Shown: positions 15,485 to 23,080, counted from the stretch's first letter. The stretch: DNA of 37,105 bases from Agrobacterium fabrum (GCA_003241215.1 QFOL01000010.1:1-37105), one strand, 5' to 3'. Numbers and translations are program-made. The notes: generated by a model not told the origin, from the letters alone.

Positions 15485-16630
15485 ATGGCGGAATATCCAC
15501 ACTTACAGTACTCAATGAAGGCAGTGCGAAAAGCCGGAGAAAGCCTTACTGGCGAACTGCTTCTTCACGAAAACGGGGACTATACAGAGGCAAACGACGT
15601 TTTTAGAATCGCAAACTCTTGGCGAGACAGTCACTTTTTCCCAATGCGGAGCGCTTATCTGTCTCTTCGATTTAAGATGCTGCGAAATGGTATACGCGGA
15701 AATGTTGCTGCACGCCCTAAACGCATGTCGTCCATACGACGAAAGCTACGCGACAGTTCGACTAAATTGGACCAGATGCAGGATATTGCAGGCGTCCGCG
15801 CCATCTTGGATGATATAAGCGGCGTACGCGACCTAATTCGCAGTATACAGGACAAGTTCCCTCATTCTCTCCGGCAGGAATGGCCGTATATCGATTCACC
15901 GAAGCTGGATGGCTATCGGAGTCATCATATGGTTTTTCATTTCAACCCGCGCAAAAGAGAACAGGAGCCATTTGAGGGCCGGCGTATCGAGTTACAAATC
16001 AGAACGCGGCTACAGCACAGCTGGGCTACAGCAGTTGAAGCTGTCGGATTATTCAATGGCATTGATCTAAAGCATCATAAGGGAAGCGATGAATGGCTTA
16101 GGCTCTTCGCTCTTATGTCGGCGGAATTTTCCCATTCTGAAGGTTGCACAATCGGTCCGGGTGTCCCTGACAGGAGGGAGCGAATTGAAGAAATCAAACA
16201 TTTGAATCGGCAACTAGGCGCGGCCAATGTCCTGCAAAACATTCGATCCGCAACGCACTATGCGGAAACGTTCGTATATGAACGCGGTAAGTATTTTCTA
16301 ATTATATATAAGCCGGATCATACCGTGGAAGTCGAAAATTTCGACAACTCCATCCAAGTCAGTGCCAGGTTGGCCATGTTTGAGCGGCAAATCGAAGCGC
16401 GCACCAATGCATCAAAAGTCGTTGTGGTCGAAGTGGATAAAGTGGAAAACCTCGTAAAAACTTATCCGAACTACTTTGGAGACGTAAGCTTATTTTTGAT
16501 GAATCTCCGTCGAATAACAAAGGGAAAGGATGCCCAGGAATACAGTCTCTCCCCGCAGGGGATTGTTAAGCCCAAACCTCAAGAAAGGCCCGATCCAAGG
16601 CTTCTAGTTAGGCGATACGGTCGGTGGTAG
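15485..16630 (+). CDS. RelA/SpoT-domain nucleotide pyrophosphokinase, candidate toxin or defence protein
   Basis: A 381-residue protein with a (p)ppGpp-synthetase-type domain at residues 60-200: RPKRMSSIRRKL (77-88), QMQDIAGVRAI with Asp100, DGYRSHH with Tyr144 and IELQIRT with Glu169 all match catalytic positions of the family. There is no HD hydrolase domain. The C-terminal ~180 residues (NVLQNIRSATHYAETFVYER..., then VVVVEVDKVENLVKTY) are a separate domain I do not recognise. Small alarmone synthetases carried by prophages can be toxins or phage sensors (toxSAS, CapRel), and a fused regulatory C-terminus would fit. Whether it makes alarmones or modifies tRNA cannot be told. It is on the plus strand, more AT-rich than its neighbours, and overlaps the convergent primase gene by 23 bp. 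Confidence 0.75.
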   Translation: MAEYPHLQYSMKAVRKAGESLTGELLLHENGDYTEANDVFRIANSWRDSHFFPMRSAYLSLRFKMLRNGIRGNVAARPKRMSSIRRKLRDSSTKLDQMQDIAGVRAILDDISGVRDLIRSIQDKFPHSLRQEWPYIDSPKLDGYRSHHMVFHFNPRKREQEPFEGRRIELQIRTRLQHSWATAVEAVGLFNGIDLKHHKGSDEWLRLFALMSAEFSHSEGCTIGPGVPDRRERIEEIKHLNRQLGAANVLQNIRSATHYAETFVYERGKYFLIIYKPDHTVEVENFDNSIQVSARLAMFERQIEARTNASKVVVVEVDKVENLVKTYPNYFGDVSLFLMNLRRITKGKDAQEYSLSPQGIVKPKPQERPDPRLLVRRYGRW

Positions 16631-19346
16631 TCGAACCGTCGACCTTCCATAATACTGCATTCAGCCTATTCTTGCCGGCAGACACAATCATATGCCCATT
16701 CACGATCCGCCCCTGATTTTTACGTAGAAAACCGCTGAACCCGGTTGTTTTGAGCCGCCCACGTTCGATAAATTCGGATAGGGCATCTATAAGGGCTTCA
16801 TGTCTACGGTTGCCAATCGGATCATGAATTCCTTCATCAACCATCTTGGCGATATCGGAAGCCGTCCAAGGCTTGCCAGCCGGAAGAGCCGAAAGAATGG
16901 CTGATGTTCTTTCCTTCTCTGGATCGTTGTCCCGCACCTTGATGGAGTTTCCGAGCGGGTCAGGCATTCCCAACCAGACAAGAGCGGAGCGGACTATATT
17001 CGACCATTGTTCGAACGAACCCAAGGCCGGCACGACTTTTTCGCCCTTGTTGACCATAAACGCTCGCAGGATGGTCAGGCATGCAGTTACGATCTCGACA
17101 CGCCGTAGCTGCGCAACCTCAACAACGTCCTGTTCAAATACCCTCTCCTCTGGCCGCTCAACGCCAGCATCCAGATTGATAAGCACCACGCGGCGCGTCA
17201 AATCACCAGCAAAGCGCAAGCCGTTCCCGGTCGCACAGAATGTGACGGCAGTTGGCAAGGTAACTGTTCGGCTTGCGCCCAGCACACGAGAGCTAACTTC
17301 TTCCTGGCTGAGAACCTGACACAAAAAATCCGAGCGCAACGCAGCAGACGCATTATCGAGGGTGATAAAGCAGCCACCTTGCATCAAACGCGCTGAAATA
17401 GTTTTCCTAAGTTCTTCCTCATCAGTTGGATAGGAATCGACTGCCGCAACGCGGCCCGTCGCCAAAACCGCAGCAACATCGACCAGCTTCGACTTTCCCG
17501 TTCCTGGCGCTGTGGCATTGATTCCAAAAAGTGGAGCCGTTTTCATTGATGGTCGAATAATCGCCGTCAGCATCAAGGCGATTGCCGCCGAGCAATCCAC
17601 GTCGCCTACGAAAGGAAACGTCGAAAGAAGTTTCCGAACCTTCGCAACTGCATTCTGCGCATCTTTCTTTGTCGGATGCTCAGGCATCACCGGCCAACGC
17701 TCATCAGATTCGAAAAGTATACCGCTCTGGCGATCAAAGCCTTGCTTGCTCAAAATACTGCCATCGGGGCGTATGGTCGGCGTCGATACAATCGCTTTGA
17801 CCTGAGGAAAAGGCCATTCACCTTGCCGAGCAAGAGCGGCTTCCGCCACCAGAGATGGGCAGGAAACAGGTTTCCAGCCTTGGGAAACGCGAGCGTCCGG
17901 CTTCATCCAACGGATGATTTTACTGAATATTTCAATCATCGAAACTCTGTCGGCCGGTACGAGAATAGGGGCGTCGGCCCCTTCGATCCGCACAAGCCGA
18001 AACAACGACGTTCCGCGAGCATATAGCGGAGCTTCTTTTTCACATGCCATCTGGCATGCGCGGCTAACTACTTCCGAGATATCCGACTCGTAGAAAGCAA
18101 TCATCGGCCTGTCGTCGTCAGGCGTGCGCGTGTGATCGACTACATCGGTCGGATCGTCGTGAACAAGCACAGGTGTATCCGAATTAGTGGACGGCCTTTC
18201 CCGCTCTTCCTGTCCAAGCACGGGGAATTTCTCGGCGGCGAGATCGACGGGTGAGAAAGGACGCATCGTCTCTTTCATGAAATCGTCAAGCTGGGCCTTC
18301 GTCCAACCTGCATCAGCGGCGTCTGCACTATCCCAGCAGCGAGAAGGAAGCGCGCCCGCCTTCCAATCTTCGAACGTGTATTCTTCTGTATCCGAAGCCG
18401 CGTCGATCTGAGTAAGACCCACAAAACGCACCTTTGCGCCGAGTTCTGTCAGTTCTACGGCAATCTGAAGCGCTGTAGCCATGCCCGGCGCATCAAAGTC
18501 CGGCCAAATAATAACATCGCGGCCGGCGAGCGGCGACCAGTCCGTATGCTTTACGCCTTGCGTGCCGCCAGCCCAAGACACCACGGCGCGGCCAGTCGCC
18601 CGGCGCAGCTTGTCGCGGCATTTCTCGCCCTCGACCACCAACACTTGCCGGTCGCCAAGCTCATGCAGGCCGTAGAGCGGCCGAGGCTTAGGGAAGGGGA
18701 ACCGGCACCATGTCTCTGTGCCGTCAGGCAGGCAGGTGAACATGACCATAGGCGTTTCTTTACCGCCGTCAGGGAGGTCATGGCGCAGCACGTAGCCGAA
18801 CAGTGAACCGTCAATGTGACGATATGGGAAAACCATTGACGGCGCAAAGGAGCCCCATTCCGAGCGTTCGCCTTTGCGTTTGGGATTGTAGAGGCGCACC
18901 CGCGAACCCGGCTGCAACGGGTCAACAGGAGGCGTTATAGCTGTGATGCCCTCATAGGCATTGCGCGCTTGAATTTTGCGCGGCTGGACGTTCGGGCGGG
19001 TATTGTCGCGGCCATCCAAGATGCGGATAGCCTCAGGCAGATTAACGCCTTTCACCTTTTGAACGAAGTCGAGAACGTCGCCTTTTTCTCCGCAGCCGAA
19101 ACACTGGAAACGCTCAACACCGTCTTGCCCAACGAAGATCGTAAACGAAGGGGTGTCTTCGGCATGGAACGGGCAGCACGTCTCAAACTCGTGGCCGTTG
19201 CGCTCCAGCTTGTAACCGTAGTGTTCTACTACTGTCGATGACAGGGACACGTCACGGCGCAAGCGGTCTATGTCATGCGTGGCTCCGGGTCTTGACGTGC
19301 GCGCGTCTTCCGCTATCTTATTCATGAAATTTTCCGCATGAGACAT
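16608..19346 (-). CDS. Primase-helicase replication protein of the element
   Basis: A 912-residue fusion. Residues 35-110 are a DnaG-type CHC2 zinc finger (Cys58, His61, Cys82, Cys85). A TOPRIM domain follows (VLVVEGE with Glu238; PDFD with Asp282 and Asp284). After a linker, the C-terminal half contains a P-loop NTPase with Walker A APGTGKS (612-618), typical of phage and satellite helicases. It would synthesise primers and unwind DNA for autonomous replication of the excised element. Primase-helicase fusions are a hallmark of P4-like and PICI-type satellites and some prophages. The first ATG (19346) lacks a clear ribosome-binding site; the in-frame ATG at 19325 follows GCGGAAAA and is an alternative. 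Two hairpins separate it from the upstream orf244. Confidence 0.88.
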   Translation of the reverse strand: MSHAENFMNKIAEDARTSRPGATHDIDRLRRDVSLSSTVVEHYGYKLERNGHEFETCCPFHAEDTPSFTIFVGQDGVERFQCFGCGEKGDVLDFVQKVKGVNLPEAIRILDGRDNTRPNVQPRKIQARNAYEGITAITPPVDPLQPGSRVRLYNPKRKGERSEWGSFAPSMVFPYRHIDGSLFGYVLRHDLPDGGKETPMVMFTCLPDGTETWCRFPFPKPRPLYGLHELGDRQVLVVEGEKCRDKLRRATGRAVVSWAGGTQGVKHTDWSPLAGRDVIIWPDFDAPGMATALQIAVELTELGAKVRFVGLTQIDAASDTEEYTFEDWKAGALPSRCWDSADAADAGWTKAQLDDFMKETMRPFSPVDLAAEKFPVLGQEERERPSTNSDTPVLVHDDPTDVVDHTRTPDDDRPMIAFYESDISEVVSRACQMACEKEAPLYARGTSLFRLVRIEGADAPILVPADRVSMIEIFSKIIRWMKPDARVSQGWKPVSCPSLVAEAALARQGEWPFPQVKAIVSTPTIRPDGSILSKQGFDRQSGILFESDERWPVMPEHPTKKDAQNAVAKVRKLLSTFPFVGDVDCSAAIALMLTAIIRPSMKTAPLFGINATAPGTGKSKLVDVAAVLATGRVAAVDSYPTDEEELRKTISARLMQGGCFITLDNASAALRSDFLCQVLSQEEVSSRVLGASRTVTLPTAVTFCATGNGLRFAGDLTRRVVLINLDAGVERPEERVFEQDVVEVAQLRRVEIVTACLTILRAFMVNKGEKVVPALGSFEQWSNIVRSALVWLGMPDPLGNSIKVRDNDPEKERTSAILSALPAGKPWTASDIAKMVDEGIHDPIGNRRHEALIDALSEFIERGRLKTTGFSGFLRKNQGRIVNGHMIVSAGKNRLNAVLWKVDGSTTTDRIA

Positions 19347-19348
19347 AC

Positions 19349-19368
19349 AAGCTGATTGCAGTCAGCTT
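19349..19368. promoter_or_regulatory. Hairpin directly upstream of the primase start
   Basis: AAGCTGA (19349-19355) pairs with TCAGCTT (19362-19368), 6-nt loop, ending 3 bp before the primase ATG. It could occlude the ribosome-binding region of the minus-strand transcript. No U-run follows on that strand. Confidence 0.4.
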
Positions 19369-19380
19369 TTCGGCAATAAC

Positions 19381-19413
19381 AGGCTTCCTGATTTGGCGAT
19401 CAGGAAGCCTTTT
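19381..19413. terminator. Strong hairpin between orf244 and the primase gene
   Basis: AGGCTTCCTGAT (19381-19392) and ATCAGGAAGCCT (19399-19410) form a perfect 12-bp stem with a 6-nt loop. T-runs flank it better on the plus strand (TTTT) than on the minus strand (TGTTATT). Since the neighbouring genes are on the minus strand it probably acts as a partial terminator between the int-alpA-orf244 module and the primase gene. Confidence 0.6.
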
Positions 19414-19424
19414 GCATTATGGCG

Positions 19425-20159
19425 TCAGAGGGGTTCCGGCTCATGACTCTCAACCGAAAGTGCGCGTTCGCTTTCAATGCGCGCGAGCACGGCTCGGTTT
19501 TCCAGATCGGTCCATTCGTCAAGATTGCCGCCGCTTTCAAGATGAGCGCGACGAGCAAGGATATAGCGTTCCATTGATTCATCGTATTCAGCAAGCGTGA
19601 AACCGACCTCGAATGGATACGAATTATCCAATCTAGACCCTTGTCCCACAATGGGTTCAACATTGCCTTCCCGTGGCGGTGGGTTTAGAAGATGGCCGGG
19701 CGCGATTTCACAGCCAGTGTCGGCGCAAAAAACGATATCGTCGTATCGAGATGAGGCGCTAGGAGCGATGTTGGCTGAATAGGCGGAACGTGGGTTCCTC
19801 TCGAAATAACGCAATTCGAGGTACGTGACGTAATCTGCGATCTTCTTTGCCCGTTTAATAGACAGCATAACGGGAGACTCATTGGGATCAAGTTGCATAT
19901 CGCTCCACGGATCGCTCATCGCTGCGCCGTCAGCAAGATCGACCTTTTTGACGCGATGCGTCCGAAGCTTCAAATCCTCGATTACAAGTTTCGCAGAATA
20001 CAGAAAAATGAGTGCTGCGCGTTCATTCGCCTCAAGAGGCGCGTCGGTGTAAAGGCGGTCCATTCGCGCCGCGACCGCCTCACAGTCTGGATGATGTAGC
20101 TCCCGGCGACGAGCGCTACCGGCAATAGTGGCGGGCCAAAGGGAATTGAGTTCACCCAT
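19425..20159 (-). CDS. Hypothetical protein downstream of alpA
   Basis: A 244-residue acidic protein of unrecognised family. The first ~90 residues contain helical segments (PDCEAVAARMDRLYTDAPLE, ANERAALIFLYSAKLVIEDL). The middle is Ser/Pro-rich and the C-terminus is charged and helical (ESMERYILARRAHLESGG). The ATG at 20159 is chosen because AAGGTGG precedes it; a TTG 6 bp upstream overlaps the alpA stop. It lies 2 bp after alpA, so the two genes form one unit, and the hairpin at 19381-19410 follows. A role in element replication or regulation is possible from position only. Confidence 0.65.
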   Translation of the reverse strand: MGELNSLWPATIAGSARRRELHHPDCEAVAARMDRLYTDAPLEANERAALIFLYSAKLVIEDLKLRTHRVKKVDLADGAAMSDPWSDMQLDPNESPVMLSIKRAKKIADYVTYLELRYFERNPRSAYSANIAPSASSRYDDIVFCADTGCEIAPGHLLNPPPREGNVEPIVGQGSRLDNSYPFEVGFTLAEYDESMERYILARRAHLESGGNLDEWTDLENRAVLARIESERALSVESHEPEPL

Positions 20160-20161
20160 CG

Positions 20162-20389
20162 TCAAGCCACCTTCCCAGGGATAGCCATGTGGACATGACG
20201 CTTCGCCGAAAGGTCATTTATCCAAGCTTCGATTTCGTCAGATTTCCAAAAGTTTCGACCCGCAACTTTCAGAGGTGAAGGGAATTTCCCGTCCCGCATC
20301 CATCGCCATAAAGTCATGTTTGAAACCGGAGCGACCTTTTTTATAGCGGCGCTGTCAAGCAGAATGCAGGGCGTCGTTGTATTGGGCAT
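20162..20389 (-). CDS. AlpA-like helix-turn-helix regulator or excisionase
   Basis: A 75-residue protein with the AlpA/MerR-like winged helix: SAAIKKVAPVSNMTLWRWMR (13-32), DGKFPSPLKVAGRNFWKSDE (33-52) and IEAWINDL. AlpA-family proteins of P4-like elements activate the integrase gene or act as excisionases. GAGGAAAG precedes the ATG. It sits between the integrase gene and orf244, all on the minus strand, as is common in such elements. The upstream 90 bp contain a 10-bp inverted repeat and a 19-bp motif that recurs before terS. Which of the two roles it has cannot be told. Confidence 0.85.
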   Translation of the reverse strand: MPNTTTPCILLDSAAIKKVAPVSNMTLWRWMRDGKFPSPLKVAGRNFWKSDEIEAWINDLSAKRHVHMAIPGKVA

Positions 20390-20420
20390 ATTCTTTCCTC
20401 ACGATGTTGATCGTCGCAAA

Positions 20421-20491
20421 AATAAGTCGTGAATGGTTGTCGTATAAAATATCAAATAATATCATCACGTTAGCGGTTGTTACGACTTATT
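20421..20491. repeat. Inverted repeat flanking the alpA upstream region
   Basis: AATAAGTCGT (20421-20430) and ACGACTTATT (20482-20491) are perfect 10-bp inverted copies with 51 bp of AT-rich DNA between them. The right copy overlaps the last codons of the integrase gene. Likely regulator or excisionase sites for DNA looping. Confidence 0.5.
20432..20450 (-). promoter_or_regulatory. 19-bp element upstream of alpA, shared with terS
   Basis: Minus strand ATTTTATACGACAACCATT, 43 bp before the alpA ATG; 17 of 19 bases match 15119-15137 upstream of terS. Both copies are oriented alike relative to the downstream gene, suggesting common control of the early (alpA) and packaging (terS) modules. Confidence 0.5.
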
Positions 20492-21802
20492 ATCCGACGT
20501 TAAGGTCGCTTGATTCGAACCAAGTGAGAGAACCTTTTCAGTCCAAAGTAGAAGCCATTTCCGCTTTTCATCGGCGTAGTCATGACGATTGTAGATCGCA
20601 GCCACCCCCGAGATTGCTCCGCTTTTGTGGTTCAGGATAGCCTCAACCACATGTATCGGAGCGCCTAGTTTCGCCATTCCTGATGCGGCTGTGCGCCGAA
20701 GATCATGGAGAACCCAAGGCTGAATGCTGGCACTATCTGGATCGCCGCCGCGTGCAACAATATCTTCTCGGGCAATCTCCATCATCCGTGCGTCAAGCCT
20801 TCCCTTTGCTCTTGAATAGCCCGAAATGCTGGTTTCGCCCGTAGTGGAGAATAAGAACTTGCACTCGGTAATGACCGGGAGTCCTTCAAGGATCGCAACT
20901 ACGGCTGGCACGAGAGGAAGCGCGTTTTCCTTCCCGTTTTTTGTGCGCTCGCGCGGTATTATCCAGAGAGGGTCTTCGCTCTTGAGAGAAAATTCCTCTT
21001 TTGGTGCAGCAGCCACTTCTTCCCTTCGCTGGGCAGTTAGTAGCAGAACACGCCATAGCGACCCAAATGGATAGCCAAATTCGCCAGATGCCCTCCAGAG
21101 CCAACGGATTTCGTCGTCTGTAAGCACGCGGTCACGTGATACGTTCGGCGCAGGATCGCGAATTGTTTCGGCTGGCGAGGACGGTAAAATATCTTCCGCG
21201 ACACACCACGCTCCGAACTTCTTAAGGATTGCGAGAACGCGGTTTGCTGACGCCGGGCCGCCTTCCCTATGAGCTTTGTCCACAATCCCCACGAAATCGG
21301 CTTTGCTCACACGCCGCACCTTCTTGCCACCGATCTCCGGGCGCACATACATGTCGATGAAGCGCTTGGTTGCCTTTTGAGTGGATGGCCGGTTTTTCTT
21401 TTCGACATGCCGCAGAATGAACTGATTCAACGCTCCATTTGCCGTGTCATCGCGTGGCCCAGCGTCCTGCCGGGGGCCAGACCTTACAGCTTGTGCTGGG
21501 TCTTCGCCCTCCCTCAGCAGCGCAACGGTGGAGTTTGCCCGCACCCGAGCCTCCGAAAGCGTGTGGGCTTCACCTATCTGTGGCGCTGTCCCGACCGGCA
21601 AAGATACAGCGCGCTCTGTAATTACAGGTCCTAGTGTGAGTTTTTTGGGTTTTCCGGCGAAGCGATAGCGTACAGCCCATGACTTCGCACCAGTCGGATT
21701 CAAGATCAGATATAAGCCTGGGCAAGCTGCATCGGGGATTTCCCGTCTTGACGTGGCTGGCTTGGCGTTGGCTATGAATTTGACGGTTAAAGTTTTTGAC
21801 AT
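20480..21802 (-). CDS. int: P4-type tyrosine integrase
   Basis: A 440-residue site-specific recombinase. The N-terminal ~100 residues are the arm-binding domain of P4-type integrases (CPGLYLILNPTGAKSWAVRY..., GKPKKLTLG). A core-binding domain follows (about 120-215), then the catalytic domain with Arg259 (TAQRREEV), His366 and Arg369 (LHDLRRT), His392 (NHKSG) and the nucleophile Tyr404 (AAIYNRHDY). All key residues are present, so the enzyme looks active. It lies 0.2 kb from the right attachment repeat; the usual target of the class is a tRNA 3' end, matching tRNA-Thr here. GGGTAAC arm sites overlap its own promoter region, which suggests autoregulation. Confidence 0.95.
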   Translation of the reverse strand: MSKTLTVKFIANAKPATSRREIPDAACPGLYLILNPTGAKSWAVRYRFAGKPKKLTLGPVITERAVSLPVGTAPQIGEAHTLSEARVRANSTVALLREGEDPAQAVRSGPRQDAGPRDDTANGALNQFILRHVEKKNRPSTQKATKRFIDMYVRPEIGGKKVRRVSKADFVGIVDKAHREGGPASANRVLAILKKFGAWCVAEDILPSSPAETIRDPAPNVSRDRVLTDDEIRWLWRASGEFGYPFGSLWRVLLLTAQRREEVAAAPKEEFSLKSEDPLWIIPRERTKNGKENALPLVPAVVAILEGLPVITECKFLFSTTGETSISGYSRAKGRLDARMMEIAREDIVARGGDPDSASIQPWVLHDLRRTAASGMAKLGAPIHVVEAILNHKSGAISGVAAIYNRHDYADEKRKWLLLWTEKVLSLGSNQATLTSDNKS

Positions 21803-21834
21803 GAGGAAGCCTTTGTTCCGCTCCCATCGTTAAA

Positions 21835-21856
21835 GGGGTAACGAACGGGGTAACAC
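21835..21856 (+). repeat. Right integrase arm-type site pair
   Basis: GGGGTAACG-N4-GGGTAACAC, matching 5364-5385 at all positions except the 4-bp spacer. It lies 33 bp upstream of the integrase start and about 150 bp inside the right attachment core. Confidence 0.7.
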
Positions 21857-21914
21857 TTCCCTACGTTAAGCACTGTTTTGGAATGTTATGTCAAGTTATG
21901 GAGGCAGGATTCCT

Positions 21915-21938
21915 GAAATTCAGAAATTCAGAAATCTA
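21915..21938. repeat. Short tandem repeat near the right end
   Basis: Two exact GAAATTCA units followed by GAAATCTA, within a strongly AT-rich stretch that runs to the right attachment repeat. A possible IHF or excisionase region; no clear function. Confidence 0.4.
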
Positions 21939-22006
21939 GATTTTTCAATGTGTTATTTGATTTTTATGTTAAGTAGTGATATGTCTTGTTAGAGACGCCC
22001 CCATAC

Positions 22007-22051
22007 TTCGTAATGACGGGGTCACGTGTTCGAGTCACGTAAGCGGCACCA
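22007..22051 (+). repeat. Right attachment repeat (attR core), tRNA-Thr fragment
   Basis: An exact 45-bp copy of the 3' part of tRNA-Thr (5261-5305), from anticodon loop to CCA. The D arm and 5' acceptor strand are missing, so it is not a functional tRNA gene. Confidence 0.95.
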
Positions 22052-22243
22052 TTTTTCCCAAATCCCAATGACTTCAAGATTTCCAATCATTGCCTTGGGC
22101 AGCCTTGCCGCGAGCTGCGCAACACGGAGCGTAGCCGCAACATGATGGCTCTCGACATGACATCGCCATCTTGCCGCTGAATTGAACCGCCGCTTGCCTG
22201 TTCAGGTCCGGTTAAGAGCGCTTGCGTCAGGATATTCACCAAT

Positions 22244-22268
22244 GGAACCGCGGACTTCGCCACGCGTT
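22244..22268 (+). promoter_or_regulatory. Candidate sigma-EcfG (general stress) promoter
   Basis: GGAAC (22244-22248), 16 bp, CGTT (22265-22268): an exact match to the alphaproteobacterial EcfG consensus, ending 28 bp before the start codon of the lipoprotein gene. Confidence 0.65.
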
Positions 22269-22295
22269 TTTAGTCGGTTATTGGGAGCAGAAATC

Positions 22296-22631
22296 ATGAA
22301 ACTATTGAGCACAGCAATTTGTCTGGTGTCGCTGGGCGTTCTGACCGGATGCGTCGATGATCCCGGCTATCGCGGCGGGGGCTACTATACGAGCGGTGTC
22401 TACTATCGATCCTATGACCGTGACCGCTACTACCGGGATTACGACCGCCGTCACTGGGGAGAACGAAGAGAGTGGCGGGATCGACGTGACAGGGACAGGG
22501 GCCCGGACCGGAGCGCAAACGAATGGCGCGATCGGCCACAGCCCCGGACGGAGCCTAGCAGCGGAGGTCGCCGCGATGTACGCAACGCACCGGTCATATT
22601 GCCCAATGGTCGGGCAATTTATCCGGACTGA
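22296..22631 (+). CDS. Small Tyr/Arg-rich lipoprotein, unknown function
   Basis: A 111-residue protein starting MKLLSTAICLVSLGVLTGC, a lipoprotein signal peptide with lipobox LTGC (Cys19). The mature part is low-complexity, rich in Tyr, Arg, Asp and Gly (YRSYDRDRYYRDYDRRHW and similar), ending with APVILPNGRAIYPD. It is likely anchored in the outer membrane or its periplasmic face. The ATG at 22296 is supported by GGGAG and the signal peptide, although the frame is open further upstream. A candidate EcfG promoter precedes it, so induction in general stress is inferred. First host gene to the right of the integrated element. Confidence 0.8.
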   Translation: MKLLSTAICLVSLGVLTGCVDDPGYRGGGYYTSGVYYRSYDRDRYYRDYDRRHWGERREWRDRRDRDRGPDRSANEWRDRPQPRTEPSSGGRRDVRNAPVILPNGRAIYPD

Positions 22632-22764
22632 TCAAGGCGATCGGCTATCTCAGCCTCATTACAGACTTTGATAGTCCGTGTTGTCCCTTTGTATTGTCAA
22701 AGCGGCGGTGGAAGGTCAGAAGATACTCTAGGCTTCCACCAATTCCTCGATAATCAAAACTTTT

Positions 22765-22789
22765 GAAACCAAACCGCCCGCAACACGTT
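22765..22789 (+). promoter_or_regulatory. Candidate sigma-EcfG promoter, one mismatch
   Basis: GAAAC (22765-22769), 16 bp, CGTT (22786-22789), 37 bp before the Pmp3/YqaE start. One mismatch in the -35 box. Confidence 0.45.
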
Positions 22790-22826
22790 CTCCGGCAGTT
22801 CATAAACAACCGGAGAGCCCCTCATC

Positions 22827-22985
22827 GTGGACGTCATTCGTATTCTCATCGCCATCATCCTCCCGCCCGTCGGCGTGTTTCTTCAGGTCGGGCTCGGCCT
22901 GCAATTCTGGCTTAACATTCTCCTGACGCTGTGCGGCTATGTTCCCGGAATTATTCACGCCATCTGGGTGATTCTGCGGAGGTAA
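22827..22985 (+). CDS. Pmp3/YqaE family stress membrane peptide
   Basis: A 52-residue protein read from GTG at 22827 (MDVIRILIAIILPPVGVFLQ...). It has two transmembrane segments with the conserved ILPPVGVFLQVG and CGYVPGIIHAIWVIL motifs of the Pmp3/YqaE (UPF0057) family, hydrophobic proteolipids linked to salt, cold and membrane-potential stress. The length is normal for the family. GGAGAG lies 10 nt upstream. A candidate EcfG promoter with one mismatch precedes it. The short length and GTG start make it easy to overlook. Confidence 0.9.
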   Translation: MDVIRILIAIILPPVGVFLQVGLGLQFWLNILLTLCGYVPGIIHAIWVILRR

Positions 22986-23055
22986 CATCCGCCTCCTTTC
23001 CGGCGATGGGATGCCTGCAACATTTTAGTACGTGATTAAATTCTCATCGGATGCT

Positions 23056-23080
23056 GGAACCTCGCCCTCCTCCTCACGTT
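23056..23080 (+). promoter_or_regulatory. Candidate sigma-EcfG promoter
   Basis: GGAAC (23056-23060), 16 bp, CGTT (23077-23080): exact consensus, 30 bp before the 24-codon ORF. Confidence 0.6.

Larger units (their letters stand above)
5306..22051. mobile_element. Integrated phage-satellite-like element in tRNA-Thr
   Basis: About 16.7 kb bounded by the 45-bp tRNA-Thr repeats, with an integrase gene just inside the right end and matching integrase arm sites at both ends. Contents from left to right: PD-(D/E)XK protein, PrtN-like operon, divergent RHH-like gene, two large ejection proteins, two small structural-type proteins, terminase small subunit, RelA/SpoT protein, primase-helicase, unknown protein, AlpA-like regulator and integrase. 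Large terminase, portal, major capsid, tail and lysis genes are absent. Integrase, AlpA, primase-helicase and TerS without a capsid module is the layout of phage satellites. No ORF is visibly broken, which argues against random decay of a prophage. Confidence 0.85.

Noticed and set aside
22007..22051. Second tRNA-Thr gene
   Set aside because: Only the 3' 45 bp are present; D arm and 5' acceptor strand are missing, so it is the attachment duplicate.
5306..22051. LexA (SOS) box controlling the element
   Set aside because: I looked for GTTC-N7-GTTC or GAAC-N7-GAAC in the control regions at 6886-6978, 15099-15484, 20390-20480 and 21803-22006 and saw none, so SOS control is not claimed.
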